Of a stretch of DNA of 64,000 nucleotides, positions 19,292-28,928 are shown in pieces. Location: the NCBI RefSeq assembly GCF_001010355.1, contig NZ_JPLA01000004.1:1-64000 (forward strand), given 5' to 3'. The notes below the pieces were generated by a model. It did not search any database. It saw only the letters and a list, made by a program, of their open reading frames with translations, and was not told where the DNA came from. The number at the start of each line of letters is the position of its first letter. The first letter of the stretch is position 1. This stretch comes from Dyella japonica DSM 16301 (lineage in GTDB: Bacteria > Pseudomonadota > Gammaproteobacteria > Xanthomonadales > Rhodanobacteraceae). The position numbers were made by a program, and so were the translations under genes.

Positions 19292-20559
19292 GCGTCGGCT
19301 CCCTTCGGCGAGGGATGCACGTAGAGCGCCGCGCACCACAGACCCAGCAGCCAGGCGAACAACAAACCCCACCACGCCGAATAGAAGGCCAGATGCGTGT
19401 TAAGCGGGAACAGCATGGTGCCCAGCGCGAGCGTGGCCGGGAAGGCGCGCTCGCGCGCCACAGGGCCCACGCGACGCCACGCCATCAATGCCAGCACGAT
19501 GGCGCCCAACCAGCACAGCAAGCCCAGCACGCCAGTTTCGGTGAGTACCTCCAGCACCCATTGGTGCGCATGGCAGGCCCCCTCGCCCGGCCCGCATGCC
19601 TCATCCGAGACCACGAAGTGATCATTGGACGGCGCGTAGCTGGGATAGGCGTAGCGATAGGCGCGTACGCCGACGCCATTGATCGGATGCGCTTCAATCA
19701 TGGCCACGCTGGTACGCCAGATATCCAGGCGCCCCGTCAGGGCAGTATCGAGCGATTGATCTGGACCGCTCAATGCATGCAGCGTGCGATCCATGCGCAA
19801 CTGAAAACGCTCGGAGGTTTTCCAGGCAACGCCTCCCGCCAGCAGCAGCGCCACGATCAGTGCGCCAGCCAGGGCGATGAAACGCAGCGCCGATCCGGCG
19901 ATGCGCCAGGCAAAGACCAGCGCCACCAGCGCGTAGCACAGCCACGCCGCCCGCGAGCCGGACATCAACACTGGCCCCAGCAACAGTGCGAACGCCAGCA
20001 GCACGCCCCTGATACCCCAGCGGCGTTGCGCCGCCCATAGCGCGAACGGAGCCAGCACCGAAAGGCTTGGACCAAGCTTTGGATTGCTTGCTCCGAAGAT
20101 GCCGGTGATGCGCTCTGGCTCAGCATGTCCGGCCAGGCTCCAACCGGTGAGTATCTGCATCCACGCATCCAATGCCCACAACGCCAGCACCACCGCCACC
20201 GCCTGGTACAACGCCTGCAGCTTGTCCTCCCGGCGGACGGCGAAGCAGGCATAGAGGCCCAGCGGCGCGTAGCGAAGCAGCGCAGCCACGGTGCCCCAGC
20301 TCTTGCCTGGAGCGAGCGAATCGAATGCGGAAAACAACGCCGCGCCCACATAAGCCGCCAGCAGCCACAGCAGCAGCCGTGCGCCGGCATGCTCGCGCAA
20401 TGCGGACGGATGGCGCACGAACAGCAGCACCACGCCGAGCAGGCACAGGAAGGTTCCCAACTCCGCGCTGCGCCCGAATGGCAGCAGGGCGATCACCAGC
20501 CAGAACGGCAGCAAGGGGGAACGCAGGGCGGCCTTCAGGAATGCAGCAATGGGGCTCAT
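19288..20559 (-). CDS. O-antigen ligase family membrane protein (WaaL/Wzy_C)
   Basis: 423 residues with about ten to twelve membrane segments. It carries the Wzy_C region, including a large periplasmic loop (after LDTALTGRLDIWRTSVAMIEAHPINGVGV) and the HAHQWVLEVLTETGVLGLLCW segment, where ligases keep an essential His. The family joins O-antigen to lipid A-core on the periplasmic side of the inner membrane. It is placed between two glycosyltransferase genes in one operon. An O-antigen polymerase role cannot be excluded. Confidence 0.88.
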   Translation of the reverse strand: MSPIAAFLKAALRSPLLPFWLVIALLPFGRSAELGTFLCLLGVVLLFVRHPSALREHAGARLLLWLLAAYVGAALFSAFDSLAPGKSWGTVAALLRYAPLGLYACFAVRREDKLQALYQAVAVVLALWALDAWMQILTGWSLAGHAEPERITGIFGASNPKLGPSLSVLAPFALWAAQRRWGIRGVLLAFALLLGPVLMSGSRAAWLCYALVALVFAWRIAGSALRFIALAGALIVALLLAGGVAWKTSERFQLRMDRTLHALSGPDQSLDTALTGRLDIWRTSVAMIEAHPINGVGVRAYRYAYPSYAPSNDHFVVSDEACGPGEGACHAHQWVLEVLTETGVLGLLCWLGAIVLALMAWRRVGPVARERAFPATLALGTMLFPLNTHLAFYSAWWGLLFAWLLGLWCAALYVHPSPKGADA

Positions 20560-20625
20560 GCGTGGATCAATAAGGGTGACCCGCGCATTGTAGGTGAGTC
20601 GCCGTACTGACGACGCCGGGCCAGG

Positions 20626-21753
20626 TCAGGCCGCGGTGAGCTCGTCGTACAAGGCCAGGGTGGCCTGCTGCATGTCGGTGAGGCGGTAGTTCTGCAGCAT
20701 CGGGATGGGCGGCGCCACGCGCAGCAGCTCGGCGGCACGCTCCACCAGTCGCTCGCGGTCGGCGGGCGGCACGCGACCAGCCGGATACAACTCGGCCAGC
20801 AGCTCGCCCACGCCACCGTGCGCATAGCCCAGCACCGGACGGCACAGCGACAGCGCCTCGATCACCGTGCGGCCAAACGATTCGGGCTTGTTCGACAACT
20901 GCAGCACCAGCGAGGAGACCGCGTAGATGTCGCGCACATCCGAACGCGGCGGCGTCATCACCACCTGCGCTTCCAGTCCGCGCGTGCGCACGAGATGGCG
21001 CAGCTCTTCCACGTAGGCCTCGCGGCCGGGCTCGATCACGCCCAGCAACAGCAGGCGCACGTCGATGCCGCGACGCTTGAGTTCGGCCACCAGCTCGATG
21101 GCGTCGTGGTGGCCCTTCAGGCGCGTGCCGCGGCCCGGCAGGGTCAACAGCGGACCGCCGGCCAGCGCGGGAAACTCGGCAAAGAACGCCTTCACCCAGT
21201 TGTCGTCCGGCCGATGCCCATAGGGAAACGCATCCGGATCGATGCCGCGCGGGATCACCCGCACGCGGGCCGGTTCCAGCCAGGGGTAATGGCTGAGCAT
21301 GAAATCGCGCAGCGTCTGCGATACCGCAATCACGCGCTCGCCGCGCAGCAGGATGGCGCTGTAGCGGCCGGGCGAATTGAGGCCATGCACCGTGGTCACG
21401 AAATGCGGCGCCGGCTTCATGCCCTTGATGGCCCACCAGCCCAGCCAGGCCGGCAGGCGCGAACGGGCATGCACGATGTCGGGCTTGAGCTCGCGCAGCA
21501 GCCTGCGCAGCGCACCGACCTTCATGAAGGTGCCCAGCGACTTGCGGCCGATATCCAGGGTGATGTGACGGCTACCTTCGGCTTCCAGCTGCGACACCAT
21601 GCGGCCACCGGCGGAAATCACGATGGACTGATGGCCGGCCTGGACCAACGCACGGGCAATCTCCAGCGCGGACCGCTCCGCCCCGCCCGACTGCAGGGCA
21701 GGGATCAGCTGGACCACGGTCAGAGACCGCGCTGGCGTTGCGATTGCTGACAT
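20626..21753 (-). CDS. Glycosyltransferase family 4 (GT-B)
   Basis: About 375 residues. The N-terminal Rossmann half begins VVQLIPALQSGGAERSALEIARALV, typical of LPS and polysaccharide GT4 enzymes. The C-terminal half has the nucleotide-sugar signature SNKPESFGRTVIEALSLCRPVLGYAHGGVGELL, with the conserved E-x7-E around residue 320. It opens the operon that continues with the O-antigen ligase and the GT2 enzyme, so it probably adds a core or O-unit sugar. The start is uncertain between 21753 and 21777; neither has a strong Shine-Dalgarno sequence. Confidence 0.9.
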   Translation of the reverse strand: MSAIATPARSLTVVQLIPALQSGGAERSALEIARALVQAGHQSIVISAGGRMVSQLEAEGSRHITLDIGRKSLGTFMKVGALRRLLRELKPDIVHARSRLPAWLGWWAIKGMKPAPHFVTTVHGLNSPGRYSAILLRGERVIAVSQTLRDFMLSHYPWLEPARVRVIPRGIDPDAFPYGHRPDDNWVKAFFAEFPALAGGPLLTLPGRGTRLKGHHDAIELVAELKRRGIDVRLLLLGVIEPGREAYVEELRHLVRTRGLEAQVVMTPPRSDVRDIYAVSSLVLQLSNKPESFGRTVIEALSLCRPVLGYAHGGVGELLAELYPAGRVPPADRERLVERAAELLRVAPPIPMLQNYRLTDMQQATLALYDELTAA

Positions 21754-21850
21754 GATTTGTTCGAAAGGTGCCTTCATTCCTAGAGGCAAGCAGCAATCGT
21801 GCCGAAATACGCGGCCGATATGGTTTCAGTTGTAACTTTCGAGGTCGAAA

Positions 21851-22057
21851 TCAGTCGCGAAGCACGTAATGCGCGCCGCAATAAGGACATGTGGATTCAC
21901 CACCGTCCTCCACGATCGGCAAATAGACCTTCGGATGGGAGTTCCACAGCGCCATGCCGGGCATCGGACAGGACAGCGGAAGGTCCGAGCGCGTCACTTC
22001 GTAACGATTTTCGGCATTTGCCGGGATCAGCGGGGCAGCCGCAGGGGAACGCGACAT
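21851..22057 (-). CDS. Small zinc-finger (zf-CHCC type) protein
   Basis: Sixty-eight residues. The single domain reads YEVTRSDLPLSCPMPGM, then WNSHPKVYLPI, and ends STCPYCGAHYVL; C, H and the CPYC pair give a zinc site like that of zf-CHCC proteins (the mitochondrial NDUFS6 relatives). GGAG lies nine bases before ATG 22057; an in-frame ATG at 22072 is the alternative. Function is unknown in bacteria. It stands upstream of the GT4 operon on the same strand. Confidence 0.85.
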   Translation of the reverse strand: MSRSPAAAPLIPANAENRYEVTRSDLPLSCPMPGMALWNSHPKVYLPIVEDGGESTCPYCGAHYVLRD

Positions 22058-22278
22058 GGGGTCAAACTCCATCAGGACACCAGACCCACCATGTTAGCAG
22101 GCCAACCTCACATCGCGGCGCGGCGGGCGTCGGACTGCGACCTAGGGCATAGTGCGGGCGACCGATGTCGAGGGCTTCCCCGGCGACCGAGAATGCCCTC
22201 GCGTACGGGAAACGAACGGCCCGTGATCCGACAGCCGGTGGATGGCGGGAACTGCCACATCCTGAAGCAGGAGCCGTC

Positions 22279-23418
22279 ATGGACTTCGGAAAGATCTTAA
22301 GTCGCATCAAGGCCATCCTCAGCTCGCCACAGACCGAGTGGCCAGTGATTGCCGCCGAGCCCGACACCGTCGGCGGACTGTTCCGCAACTACATCTGTGT
22401 CGTCGCCGCCCTACCGGTGATCGCCTACTTCATCCGTGGCAACCTGATCGGCCACGGCGGCTGGGGCATGCACATACACACGCCGCTGGGCCTGGGCCTG
22501 CTCGGGCTGGTCCTGCATTACCTGCTGACCCTGGTCGTGGTCTATCTGGTCGCGCTGATCGTCAATGCATTCGCGCCGAGTTTCGGTGGTACCAAGGACT
22601 CCGTGCAGGCGCTCAAGACGGTGGCCTATGCCTGGACGGCCGGATGGGTCGCCGGCATCGCGATCATCATTCCGTGGCTCGGCTGGCTGGTGGCGATCGC
22701 CGGCGTGATCTACGGGATCTATCTGCTCTATCTCGGACTGCCGCACACCATGCGCTGCCCACCCGAACGGGCCGGTGGCTACACCGCCGTCATCGTGATC
22801 ATCGGGATCGTGCTGACTTGGATCGTGGGCTTAATCATGACCGGCATCATCGGCACTGCGGCGCTTACGGGCGCGTCGATGGCAGGCCTCCACGCGACCC
22901 GCGGCGAAGGAACCACGGCGACCGTCGATGCGGACAGCACGCTGGGCAAGACCGTGGCCGTGTCGCTGTCACCGGAGACCTTGCGCGGCTTCCTGCCCGA
23001 GCAACTCGACGGCATGAAGCGCAGCGACTTCAATGCCCAGCGCTCCGGCGCCATGGGCATGCAGATATCGACTGCGTATGCCAACTACAGCGACGGCAAG
23101 GACCGCAGCATCAAGATCGAGCTGGCCGACACCGGCAATATGCGCGGCATGATGGCGATGGCCGGCGCCATGGCCCACTCCAGTGAACAAGAGTCCGACC
23201 ACGGCTACGAAAAGACCTATACCGACCACGATCGCCTGGTGCACGAAGCGTGGAACTCGCAGACCAAGACGGGCGAATTCGGCGTGATCGTGGCCAGCCG
23301 TTTCTCGGTCAAGGCAAGCGGCAGCGGCGCCAGCATGGATGACTTGAAGCGGGCCGTGAACGACATGGACCTGGACAAGCTGTCGGCACTCAAGGACGAA
23401 GGCGTCAGCAATCGTTGA
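22279..23418 (+). CDS. YIP1 family membrane protein with periplasmic-type C-terminal region
   Basis: 379 residues. A YIP1 domain with five or so membrane segments occupies residues 1-205. A hydrophilic 170-residue region follows (SLSPETLRGFLPEQLDGMKRSDFNAQRSG and beyond), rich in Met/Ala, where YIP1 proteins normally end. GGAG sits just before ATG 22279. The role is unknown; YIP1 proteins in eukaryotes act in vesicle traffic. A strong bidirectional terminator follows. Confidence 0.82.
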   Translation: MDFGKILSRIKAILSSPQTEWPVIAAEPDTVGGLFRNYICVVAALPVIAYFIRGNLIGHGGWGMHIHTPLGLGLLGLVLHYLLTLVVVYLVALIVNAFAPSFGGTKDSVQALKTVAYAWTAGWVAGIAIIIPWLGWLVAIAGVIYGIYLLYLGLPHTMRCPPERAGGYTAVIVIIGIVLTWIVGLIMTGIIGTAALTGASMAGLHATRGEGTTATVDADSTLGKTVAVSLSPETLRGFLPEQLDGMKRSDFNAQRSGAMGMQISTAYANYSDGKDRSIKIELADTGNMRGMMAMAGAMAHSSEQESDHGYEKTYTDHDRLVHEAWNSQTKTGEFGVIVASRFSVKASGSGASMDDLKRAVNDMDLDKLSALKDEGVSNR

Positions 23419-23430
23419 TCGCGAAAAGAA

Positions 23431-23458
23431 CAGGCCCGCGCTCGTAAGCGCGGGCCTG
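23431..23458. terminator. Bidirectional terminator between YIP1 and yceI genes
   Basis: Perfect 12-bp stem CAGGCCCGCGCT (23431-23442) and its complement (23447-23458) with loop CGTA. An A-rich stretch precedes it. The two flanking genes converge here. Confidence 0.85.
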
Positions 23459-23477
23459 CTCATGCCCAGCGTTGGGC

Positions 23478-24071
23478 TTACTTGGCGGCGTCGGCCTTCG
23501 GCACCGAAGCCTCGGTGGTGATGTGGATCTTGATCTCGTCGCTGACGTTCGGCACGTAAGCGCCCACGCCGAAGTCAGAACGCTTGAGCGAGGCCGTGGC
23601 ATCGAAGCCTACCGTCGCCGTCTTCATCATCGGATGCTCGCCGCTCTTGTTGAGGGTGGCGTCCAGCGTCACCGGCTTGGTCACGCCGTGCACGGTCAGA
23701 TCACCCGTGACCTTGTACTTGTTGCCGCCAGCGGCCTGCACCTTGGTGCTCTTGAAGGTGACGGTCGGGTACTTGTCGGCGTCGAAGAAGTCCGGCTTCT
23801 TCAGGTGCTCGTCGAGCGCGCTCACATGCGTGTCGAGGTTGGCCAGCGGCAGGGTGACGTCGACGGACGACTTGGAGGCGTCCTTGTCGTCGAACACGAT
23901 GGTGCCGTTGCCCAGGCCGAGGTTGGCGGTGGGGTTGGAGAAACCGAAGTGGTTCCAGCTGAACAGGACCATGGTGTGGCCCGGATCCATCTTGTAGGTC
24001 ACCGGAGCGGCCTGGACGGACACGGCAGTGCTGATCAGGCCAGCAAGAACGAGGTAACGAAGTGCACGCAT
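23478..24071 (-). CDS. YceI family periplasmic lipid-binding-like protein
   Basis: 197 residues with a signal peptide (RYLVLAGLISTAVSVQA before APV). The YceI lipocalin-like barrel shows YKMDPGHTMVLFSWNHFGFSN, then VTGDLTVHGVTKPVTLDATL and FDATASLKRSDFGVG, all family hallmarks. Members bind polyprenoid lipids in the periplasm and often respond to stress or alkaline pH. ATG 24071 is chosen because GGAGA precedes it by nine bases and the signal peptide starts there. Confidence 0.93.
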   Translation of the reverse strand: MRALRYLVLAGLISTAVSVQAAPVTYKMDPGHTMVLFSWNHFGFSNPTANLGLGNGTIVFDDKDASKSSVDVTLPLANLDTHVSALDEHLKKPDFFDADKYPTVTFKSTKVQAAGGNKYKVTGDLTVHGVTKPVTLDATLNKSGEHPMMKTATVGFDATASLKRSDFGVGAYVPNVSDEIKIHITTEASVPKADAAK

Positions 24072-24123
24072 GGGTTGAATCTCCATTGGGTTGGGGGTTG
24101 CTGAATCGATGCCGATGACGGCT

Positions 24124-24717
24124 TCAGGCGATCCGGCAAGCTTCTTCGAACGAGAGGCGCGGGCTGCGCGGGAACAGGTCGCGGCTGGCATCGCCATAGC
24201 CGATGTTGACCAGGAAGTTGGACTTCACCGTGGTGCCCGCAAAAAAGGCGTTGTCCACGCCGGCATTGTCGAAGCCGGACATGGGGCCGCAATCCAGGCC
24301 CACCGCACGCGCGGCGAGCATCAGGTAGGCGCCCTGCAGCGAACCGTTGCGGAAAGCGGTGACATCGATCAGCGGCTGGTTGCCGGCGAACCAGCTGCGC
24401 GCATCGGCGTGCGGAAACAGGTGCGGCAGCTTTTCGTAGAACTCGTGGTCGGTGCCGACGATGGCGGTGACCGGCGCGGCCAGGGTCTTGGCGCGATTGC
24501 CGTCGGACAGGAACGGCGCCAGCTTGTCCTTGGCCTCCTTGGATTTCACGAAGACCACACGCATCGGCGAGGAGTTGGCGCTGGTGGGGCCGAACTTGGC
24601 CAGCTCGTAGATCGCGTGCAGTTGCTCGTCCGTGACTTCTTTGGGCAGCCACGCGTTATACGTGCGTGCCGTGCGAAACAATTGGTCGAAGGTCGCCTCG
24701 GAAAGCTTCTCGCTCAT
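24124..24717 (-). CDS. Nitroreductase family protein, RutE/HadB-like malonic semialdehyde reductase
   Basis: 197 residues, FMN-dependent. Segments [41 protein letters not shown] and [20 protein letters not shown] are those of the RutE branch, which reduces 3-oxopropanoate in pyrimidine degradation. No other rut genes are nearby, so here it may act as a general aldehyde or nitro reductase. It ends 52 bases upstream of the yceI start on the same strand and could share its transcript. Confidence 0.88.
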   Translation of the reverse strand: MSEKLSEATFDQLFRTARTYNAWLPKEVTDEQLHAIYELAKFGPTSANSSPMRVVFVKSKEAKDKLAPFLSDGNRAKTLAAPVTAIVGTDHEFYEKLPHLFPHADARSWFAGNQPLIDVTAFRNGSLQGAYLMLAARAVGLDCGPMSGFDNAGVDNAFFAGTTVKSNFLVNIGYGDASRDLFPRSPRLSFEEACRIA

Positions 24718-24848
24718 GGGTATCCTGTGGGCATGGCGCGCCGGTATCGGCGCAACGACCTCAAGTGTAAGCGGGGTCGATGGCAAACAGGACCCAGGCC
24801 AATGGAACGAACTGTACCGTCCGGGGAAACAATGCGGCGGCCAGGACC

Positions 24849-25829
24849 ATGCTGAAGCCCCGCGGCGACTGCTGGGTCATCACCGATGGCGCGGCCGGCA
24901 ACCAGCGCCAGGCGCTGGCGCTGGCCGAGCTGCTGGAGATGCCCGTGCGGCACCTGCAACTGGCGCCCGCAGCGCCCTGGTCGTGGCTGGCGCCTCATCT
25001 CACGCTGGGCGCCCGGCTGGCGCTTGATCCCACCCAGCGCCGGCAATTCGCCCCGCCGTGGCCGGCGGTGGCGATCGGCTGCGGACGATCCGCCGCGCTC
25101 TACACCCGCCTGCTGCGCTCGCTCAGCGGCGGTGCCTGTTACACGGTGCAGATTCTTGATCCGCGGGTTGATCCTGCGCACTGGGACACGGTGATCGCGC
25201 CCCAGCACGACCAGCTGACCGGCCGCAACGTGATCCGCCCGCTGGGCTCGCTCAATCCGGTGGACGAAGCCTGGCTGCAGGATGGCCGCGAGGCCGATCC
25301 CGCTTTTGCTGCATTGCCGAGCCCGCGGATAGGCGTCCTGCTGGGCGGACCGCGCAAGGGCGTGACCTTCAACGAGGCCTACATCGACCAGTTGATCAGC
25401 GGCCTGCATGCGCGGCGTCGCCAGGATGGCGGCAGCCTGCTGGTGCTGGCCTCGCGACGCACGCCGCCGGCCTTGGTGGAACGCATGCGCCAGGGCCTGG
25501 GCGACGTGCCCGGGCTCGTATGGTCCGGCAGCAACGACGGCGGCAACCCGTATCCCGGCGTGCTGGGCTGGGCCGATCGCCTGGTGGTCACGCCCGACTC
25601 GGTCAACATGCTGTCCGAAGCCTGTGCCGTGGGCTGCCCGGTGCACACCTTTGTGGTCGGTACGCTGCCGGACAAACTCGAGCGCTTTCACCGCGCGCTG
25701 CGCGAGGCCGGACTGCTGCATGCGCTCGATGCCAGCGATACCCCGCCGGTGCCGCCGCTGCGCGTCACCAACACCATTGCCGCGACGCTGCGCGAACTCA
25801 TCGTACGCAGACAGAACCAGACGGCCTGA
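24849..25829 (+). CDS. ELM1/GtrOC1-like putative nucleoside-diphosphate-sugar epimerase family protein (DUF1022)
   Basis: About 326 residues. It starts [21 protein letters not shown] and has [36 protein letters not shown] and [25 protein letters not shown], the pattern of ELM1-like proteins, which look like GT-B glycosyltransferases. In plants ELM1 acts in mitochondrial fission; the bacterial role is unknown and may concern envelope sugars. The start is 24849 or an upstream ATG at 24780. It converges on glnE with six bases between stops. Confidence 0.85.
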   Translation: MLKPRGDCWVITDGAAGNQRQALALAELLEMPVRHLQLAPAAPWSWLAPHLTLGARLALDPTQRRQFAPPWPAVAIGCGRSAALYTRLLRSLSGGACYTVQILDPRVDPAHWDTVIAPQHDQLTGRNVIRPLGSLNPVDEAWLQDGREADPAFAALPSPRIGVLLGGPRKGVTFNEAYIDQLISGLHARRRQDGGSLLVLASRRTPPALVERMRQGLGDVPGLVWSGSNDGGNPYPGVLGWADRLVVTPDSVNMLSEACAVGCPVHTFVVGTLPDKLERFHRALREAGLLHALDASDTPPVPPLRVTNTIAATLRELIVRRQNQTA

Positions 25830-25835
25830 GCCGCC

Positions 25836-28688
25836 TCAGAAGCGAAAGCCCAACTCGGTCGTCACTTCCTTCACGCTGCTGCTGAGGCGATCCAGTTCGC
25901 CGTCGCGCGGCGAGATGCGCGAGCGCAGATCCAGCGTGCAGGCAAGCGCGCGATGCAGCAGTTCGGCGTGCGCTTCGGCGAATACGCCGGCCTGCCGGCC
26001 ATCGAGCAGGCCCGCATTGCGGCAGGCTTCGATCAACCCCGCATTGGCGGTGATGTTGAGCAGGGCGGGACGTTCCGACGCGTGCGCCAGCACCAGCCCC
26101 TGCAGCGCGAACTCGATGTCCAGCAGACCGCCATGACCTTGCTTGAGATCGAATAACTGTGCATCCGAGCGGTCGCGCTCCGCACGCCAACGCTGGCGCA
26201 TGCTGCTCACCTCCTGCAGGACCGACGCACGCTCGCGCGGCACGGCCAGCACATCGCGGCGCACGGTGGCGAGATCGGCGTGCAGTGCGGCATCGCCCGC
26301 AATCGGACGAGCGCGCAGCAGCGCCTGATGTTCCCACGTCCAGGCGCGGCTCTTCTGGTAGGCCTCGAACGCATCGAGGCTGCTCACCAGCAGACCTTTC
26401 GAACCATCGGGCCGCAGGCGCGTATCCACTTCATACAGGCGCCCCGCGCGGGTGAGCACGGTCAGCCAGTTCATCACGCGCTGGGCCAGGCGCTGATACC
26501 AGCGCGAACCTTCCAGCGGACGCGCACCATCGCTCATCGCGTGCGCGCGCTTGCTGTCGTAGACGAACACCAGGTCCAGGTCCGAGGCAAAACCCAGCTC
26601 CTCGCCGCCCAGGCTGCCGTAGCCAAGCACCGCAAAGCCGATGCCGTCGCCGGGCAGACGACCATGCTGCGCAGCGAGTTCGCGCTCCGCCAAGGCAGTG
26701 ACAGCCAGCACGATGGATTCGGCCAGTACGGCCAGACGCCGCGCCGTGGCGACGGCATCGGCGCGGCCATCGCTGAAAGCCAGACCCAGGCGAAACGCCA
26801 CGCTCGCCTTGAATTCATTGAGGCGTTCGAGCTCAGCCTCAGCCTCACGCTCGTCCAGCGTGGCCAGCACGCGGGTGATTTCCGCGCTGATGTCCGCACG
26901 TTTGAGCGGCAATTGGTCGATGCGCGGATCGAGCACGTCGTCCAGCAGCAAGGGCTGCGCGATCACGCGCTCGGCGAGGAACGCGTTCTCGGCAAACAAG
27001 CGCGCCAGCCGCAGTCGGGCCGCCGGCTGCTCTTCAAGCAGGGCGAGATAGGACGAACGCCGCGCCACCGCCTGCACCAGGCGGCACAGACGAAGCAGGC
27101 AGGCGACCGGCGCCACGCTGTTGCGCGCCACGGCGAGCAACTGCGGCATCAGCCGGTCGAGCTGCTCGCGCGAACGCTGCGGCATGGCCCGCACGGAAGC
27201 GGCCTGGCTCAATTTCAGCAAGGCTTCGGCCGCTTCACCGCCCGGCGTGAAGCCGGATGCTTCCATCAGGCCGGCGTTGAGCGTTTCGGCACACGCCTGC
27301 TGCCACAGCGCCACGTCGGCTACCGGCGCCGCCGCGGTTCGTCCGCCCTGCGGCATCAGCACTTCGGCAAATTCTTCGCTGACCTTAGCGCGATGGGCTG
27401 CGAGCTGTTCTTCCAACTCCTCCCAGCTGCCAAGGCCAAGCCCGAGCGCGATGCGCTCACGACTGAGCGCGTCGGCGGGAATATCGTGCGTCTGCGCATC
27501 GCGCAGCATCTGCACACGATTCTCCACGCGGCGCAGAAACACATAGGCTTCGCGCAATTCGCGCGCACGCGCCGCGCTGATATGGCCGCGCGCTTCGCAG
27601 GCGGTGAGTGCGGGCAGCAGGCCGCGCACGCGCAGGCTGGGCTCGCGGCCGCCGCGGATCAACTGCACCAGTTGGACGATGAACTCGATCTCGCGGATGC
27701 CACCGGGCCCAAGTTTGAGGTTGTCCGCCAGGTCCTTGCGCGCCACTTCGGCGTCGATCAGCGATTTCATCTCGCGCAAGCCCGCGAAGGCGGTGTAGTC
27801 GAGATACTTGCGATAGACAAAGGGTCGCAGCAGATCCTGCAGCTCCTTGCCCGCATGGCGATCACCGGCCACGGGACGCGCCTTGATCCACGCGTAGCGT
27901 TCCCAGTCGCGGCCCTCGCTCTGGTAGTACTGCTCCATCGCCGAGAACGGCAAGGCGAGTCGGCCTGCATTGCCGAAGGGACGCAGGCGCAGGTCCACGC
28001 GCGCACAGATGCCGTCGACGGTAGGTTCGTTGAGCAGGCGCACCAGCTGGCGCGCGAGGCGCACGAAGTACTCGCTGTTGTCCAGCGTACGCGCGCCGTC
28101 GCTCTGCCCGCTGTGCGGATAGGCCAGCACCAGATCGATGTCCGAGGAGAAATTCAGCTCGCTGCCGCCGAGCTTGCCGAAGCCCACCACCACCATGCGC
28201 TGCAGCGCGCCGTCGTGGCTGCGGCTGTGCCCATAACGCTCAGCCAGCGCGCGTTCGGACCACTGCAGCGAGGAGGCCAGCAGCACTTCGTAGAGCACGC
28301 TGGTGGCGGACAGGGTCTCGGGCAATTCATCGAGCCCGTTCACATCGCGGAACACCAGGCGCAAGGCCTCGGCATGGCGGAAGCGCCGCAGCTGGGTCAG
28401 GCAGGCGGCCTCGTCGTCGGCAAGCTTCAGCGCGTCGATGCGCGCGCTGGCGTCGCTGCCCGAGCGCAGGCGCTCAAGCCCTTGCGGCGCAAGCAGCTGC
28501 GGTTGACGCAGCCAGGTATCGAAGGCGAAGTCGCTGGCGAGCAAGGTACGCCGAATGCGTTCGGCCACGCCGGCATCGTCGTGCAGGGGCACGCCCATCT
28601 GGCGGCAGCGCGCGATCAGGTCGCGGTAGCGGTCGTCGATCAGCGCACGCAGCGCGGGGGATTCGGTGGGCCTATGGATCACAGTCAT
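25836..28688 (-). CDS. glnE: Bifunctional glutamine synthetase adenylyltransferase/adenylyl-removing enzyme
   Basis: 950 residues, full length for the family. Two nucleotidyltransferase domains are visible: the N-terminal one with GFGKLGGSELNFSSDIDLVLAY (adenylyl removal) and the C-terminal one with GYGSLGGEELGFASDLDLVFVY (adenylylation), each followed by a GlnD-PII-uridylyltransferase-like helical domain. It tunes glutamine synthetase to nitrogen supply through PII. ATG 28688 (MTVIHRPTES) is the natural start; upstream extension is open but non-family. It is divergent from the phosphoglycerol transferase gene. Confidence 0.97.
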   Translation of the reverse strand: MTVIHRPTESPALRALIDDRYRDLIARCRQMGVPLHDDAGVAERIRRTLLASDFAFDTWLRQPQLLAPQGLERLRSGSDASARIDALKLADDEAACLTQLRRFRHAEALRLVFRDVNGLDELPETLSATSVLYEVLLASSLQWSERALAERYGHSRSHDGALQRMVVVGFGKLGGSELNFSSDIDLVLAYPHSGQSDGARTLDNSEYFVRLARQLVRLLNEPTVDGICARVDLRLRPFGNAGRLALPFSAMEQYYQSEGRDWERYAWIKARPVAGDRHAGKELQDLLRPFVYRKYLDYTAFAGLREMKSLIDAEVARKDLADNLKLGPGGIREIEFIVQLVQLIRGGREPSLRVRGLLPALTACEARGHISAARARELREAYVFLRRVENRVQMLRDAQTHDIPADALSRERIALGLGLGSWEELEEQLAAHRAKVSEEFAEVLMPQGGRTAAAPVADVALWQQACAETLNAGLMEASGFTPGGEAAEALLKLSQAASVRAMPQRSREQLDRLMPQLLAVARNSVAPVACLLRLCRLVQAVARRSSYLALLEEQPAARLRLARLFAENAFLAERVIAQPLLLDDVLDPRIDQLPLKRADISAEITRVLATLDEREAEAELERLNEFKASVAFRLGLAFSDGRADAVATARRLAVLAESIVLAVTALAERELAAQHGRLPGDGIGFAVLGYGSLGGEELGFASDLDLVFVYDSKRAHAMSDGARPLEGSRWYQRLAQRVMNWLTVLTRAGRLYEVDTRLRPDGSKGLLVSSLDAFEAYQKSRAWTWEHQALLRARPIAGDAALHADLATVRRDVLAVPRERASVLQEVSSMRQRWRAERDRSDAQLFDLKQGHGGLLDIEFALQGLVLAHASERPALLNITANAGLIEACRNAGLLDGRQAGVFAEAHAELLHRALACTLDLRSRISPRDGELDRLSSSVKEVTTELGFRF

Positions 28689-28928
28689 CCGGTCATTCTG
28701 CCGCAGAGTCCTGCGCCTTGCTGCGCACGCACTCAAGCCAGGGTTGCGCAGTATGACCGGCGCATGACCGGATACCGCAAGCTCCACCGATGGCGTGCAC
28801 GCTGACTACGCATCGGGCGTTGCCATCAAGGCAGCCACGGGATACGTGCCCGTTCCACCAACGAATGGTTCAGATCCAGGACATTACATTCCCGTTTCCG
28901 AGCCATGACAGCCAGCCCACAGGGTGCC

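Noticed and set aside
26280..28805. 841-codon plus-strand open frame opposite glnE
   Set aside because: GC-rich shadow of a certain gene; His/Gln/Arg/Ala-rich composition with no domain.
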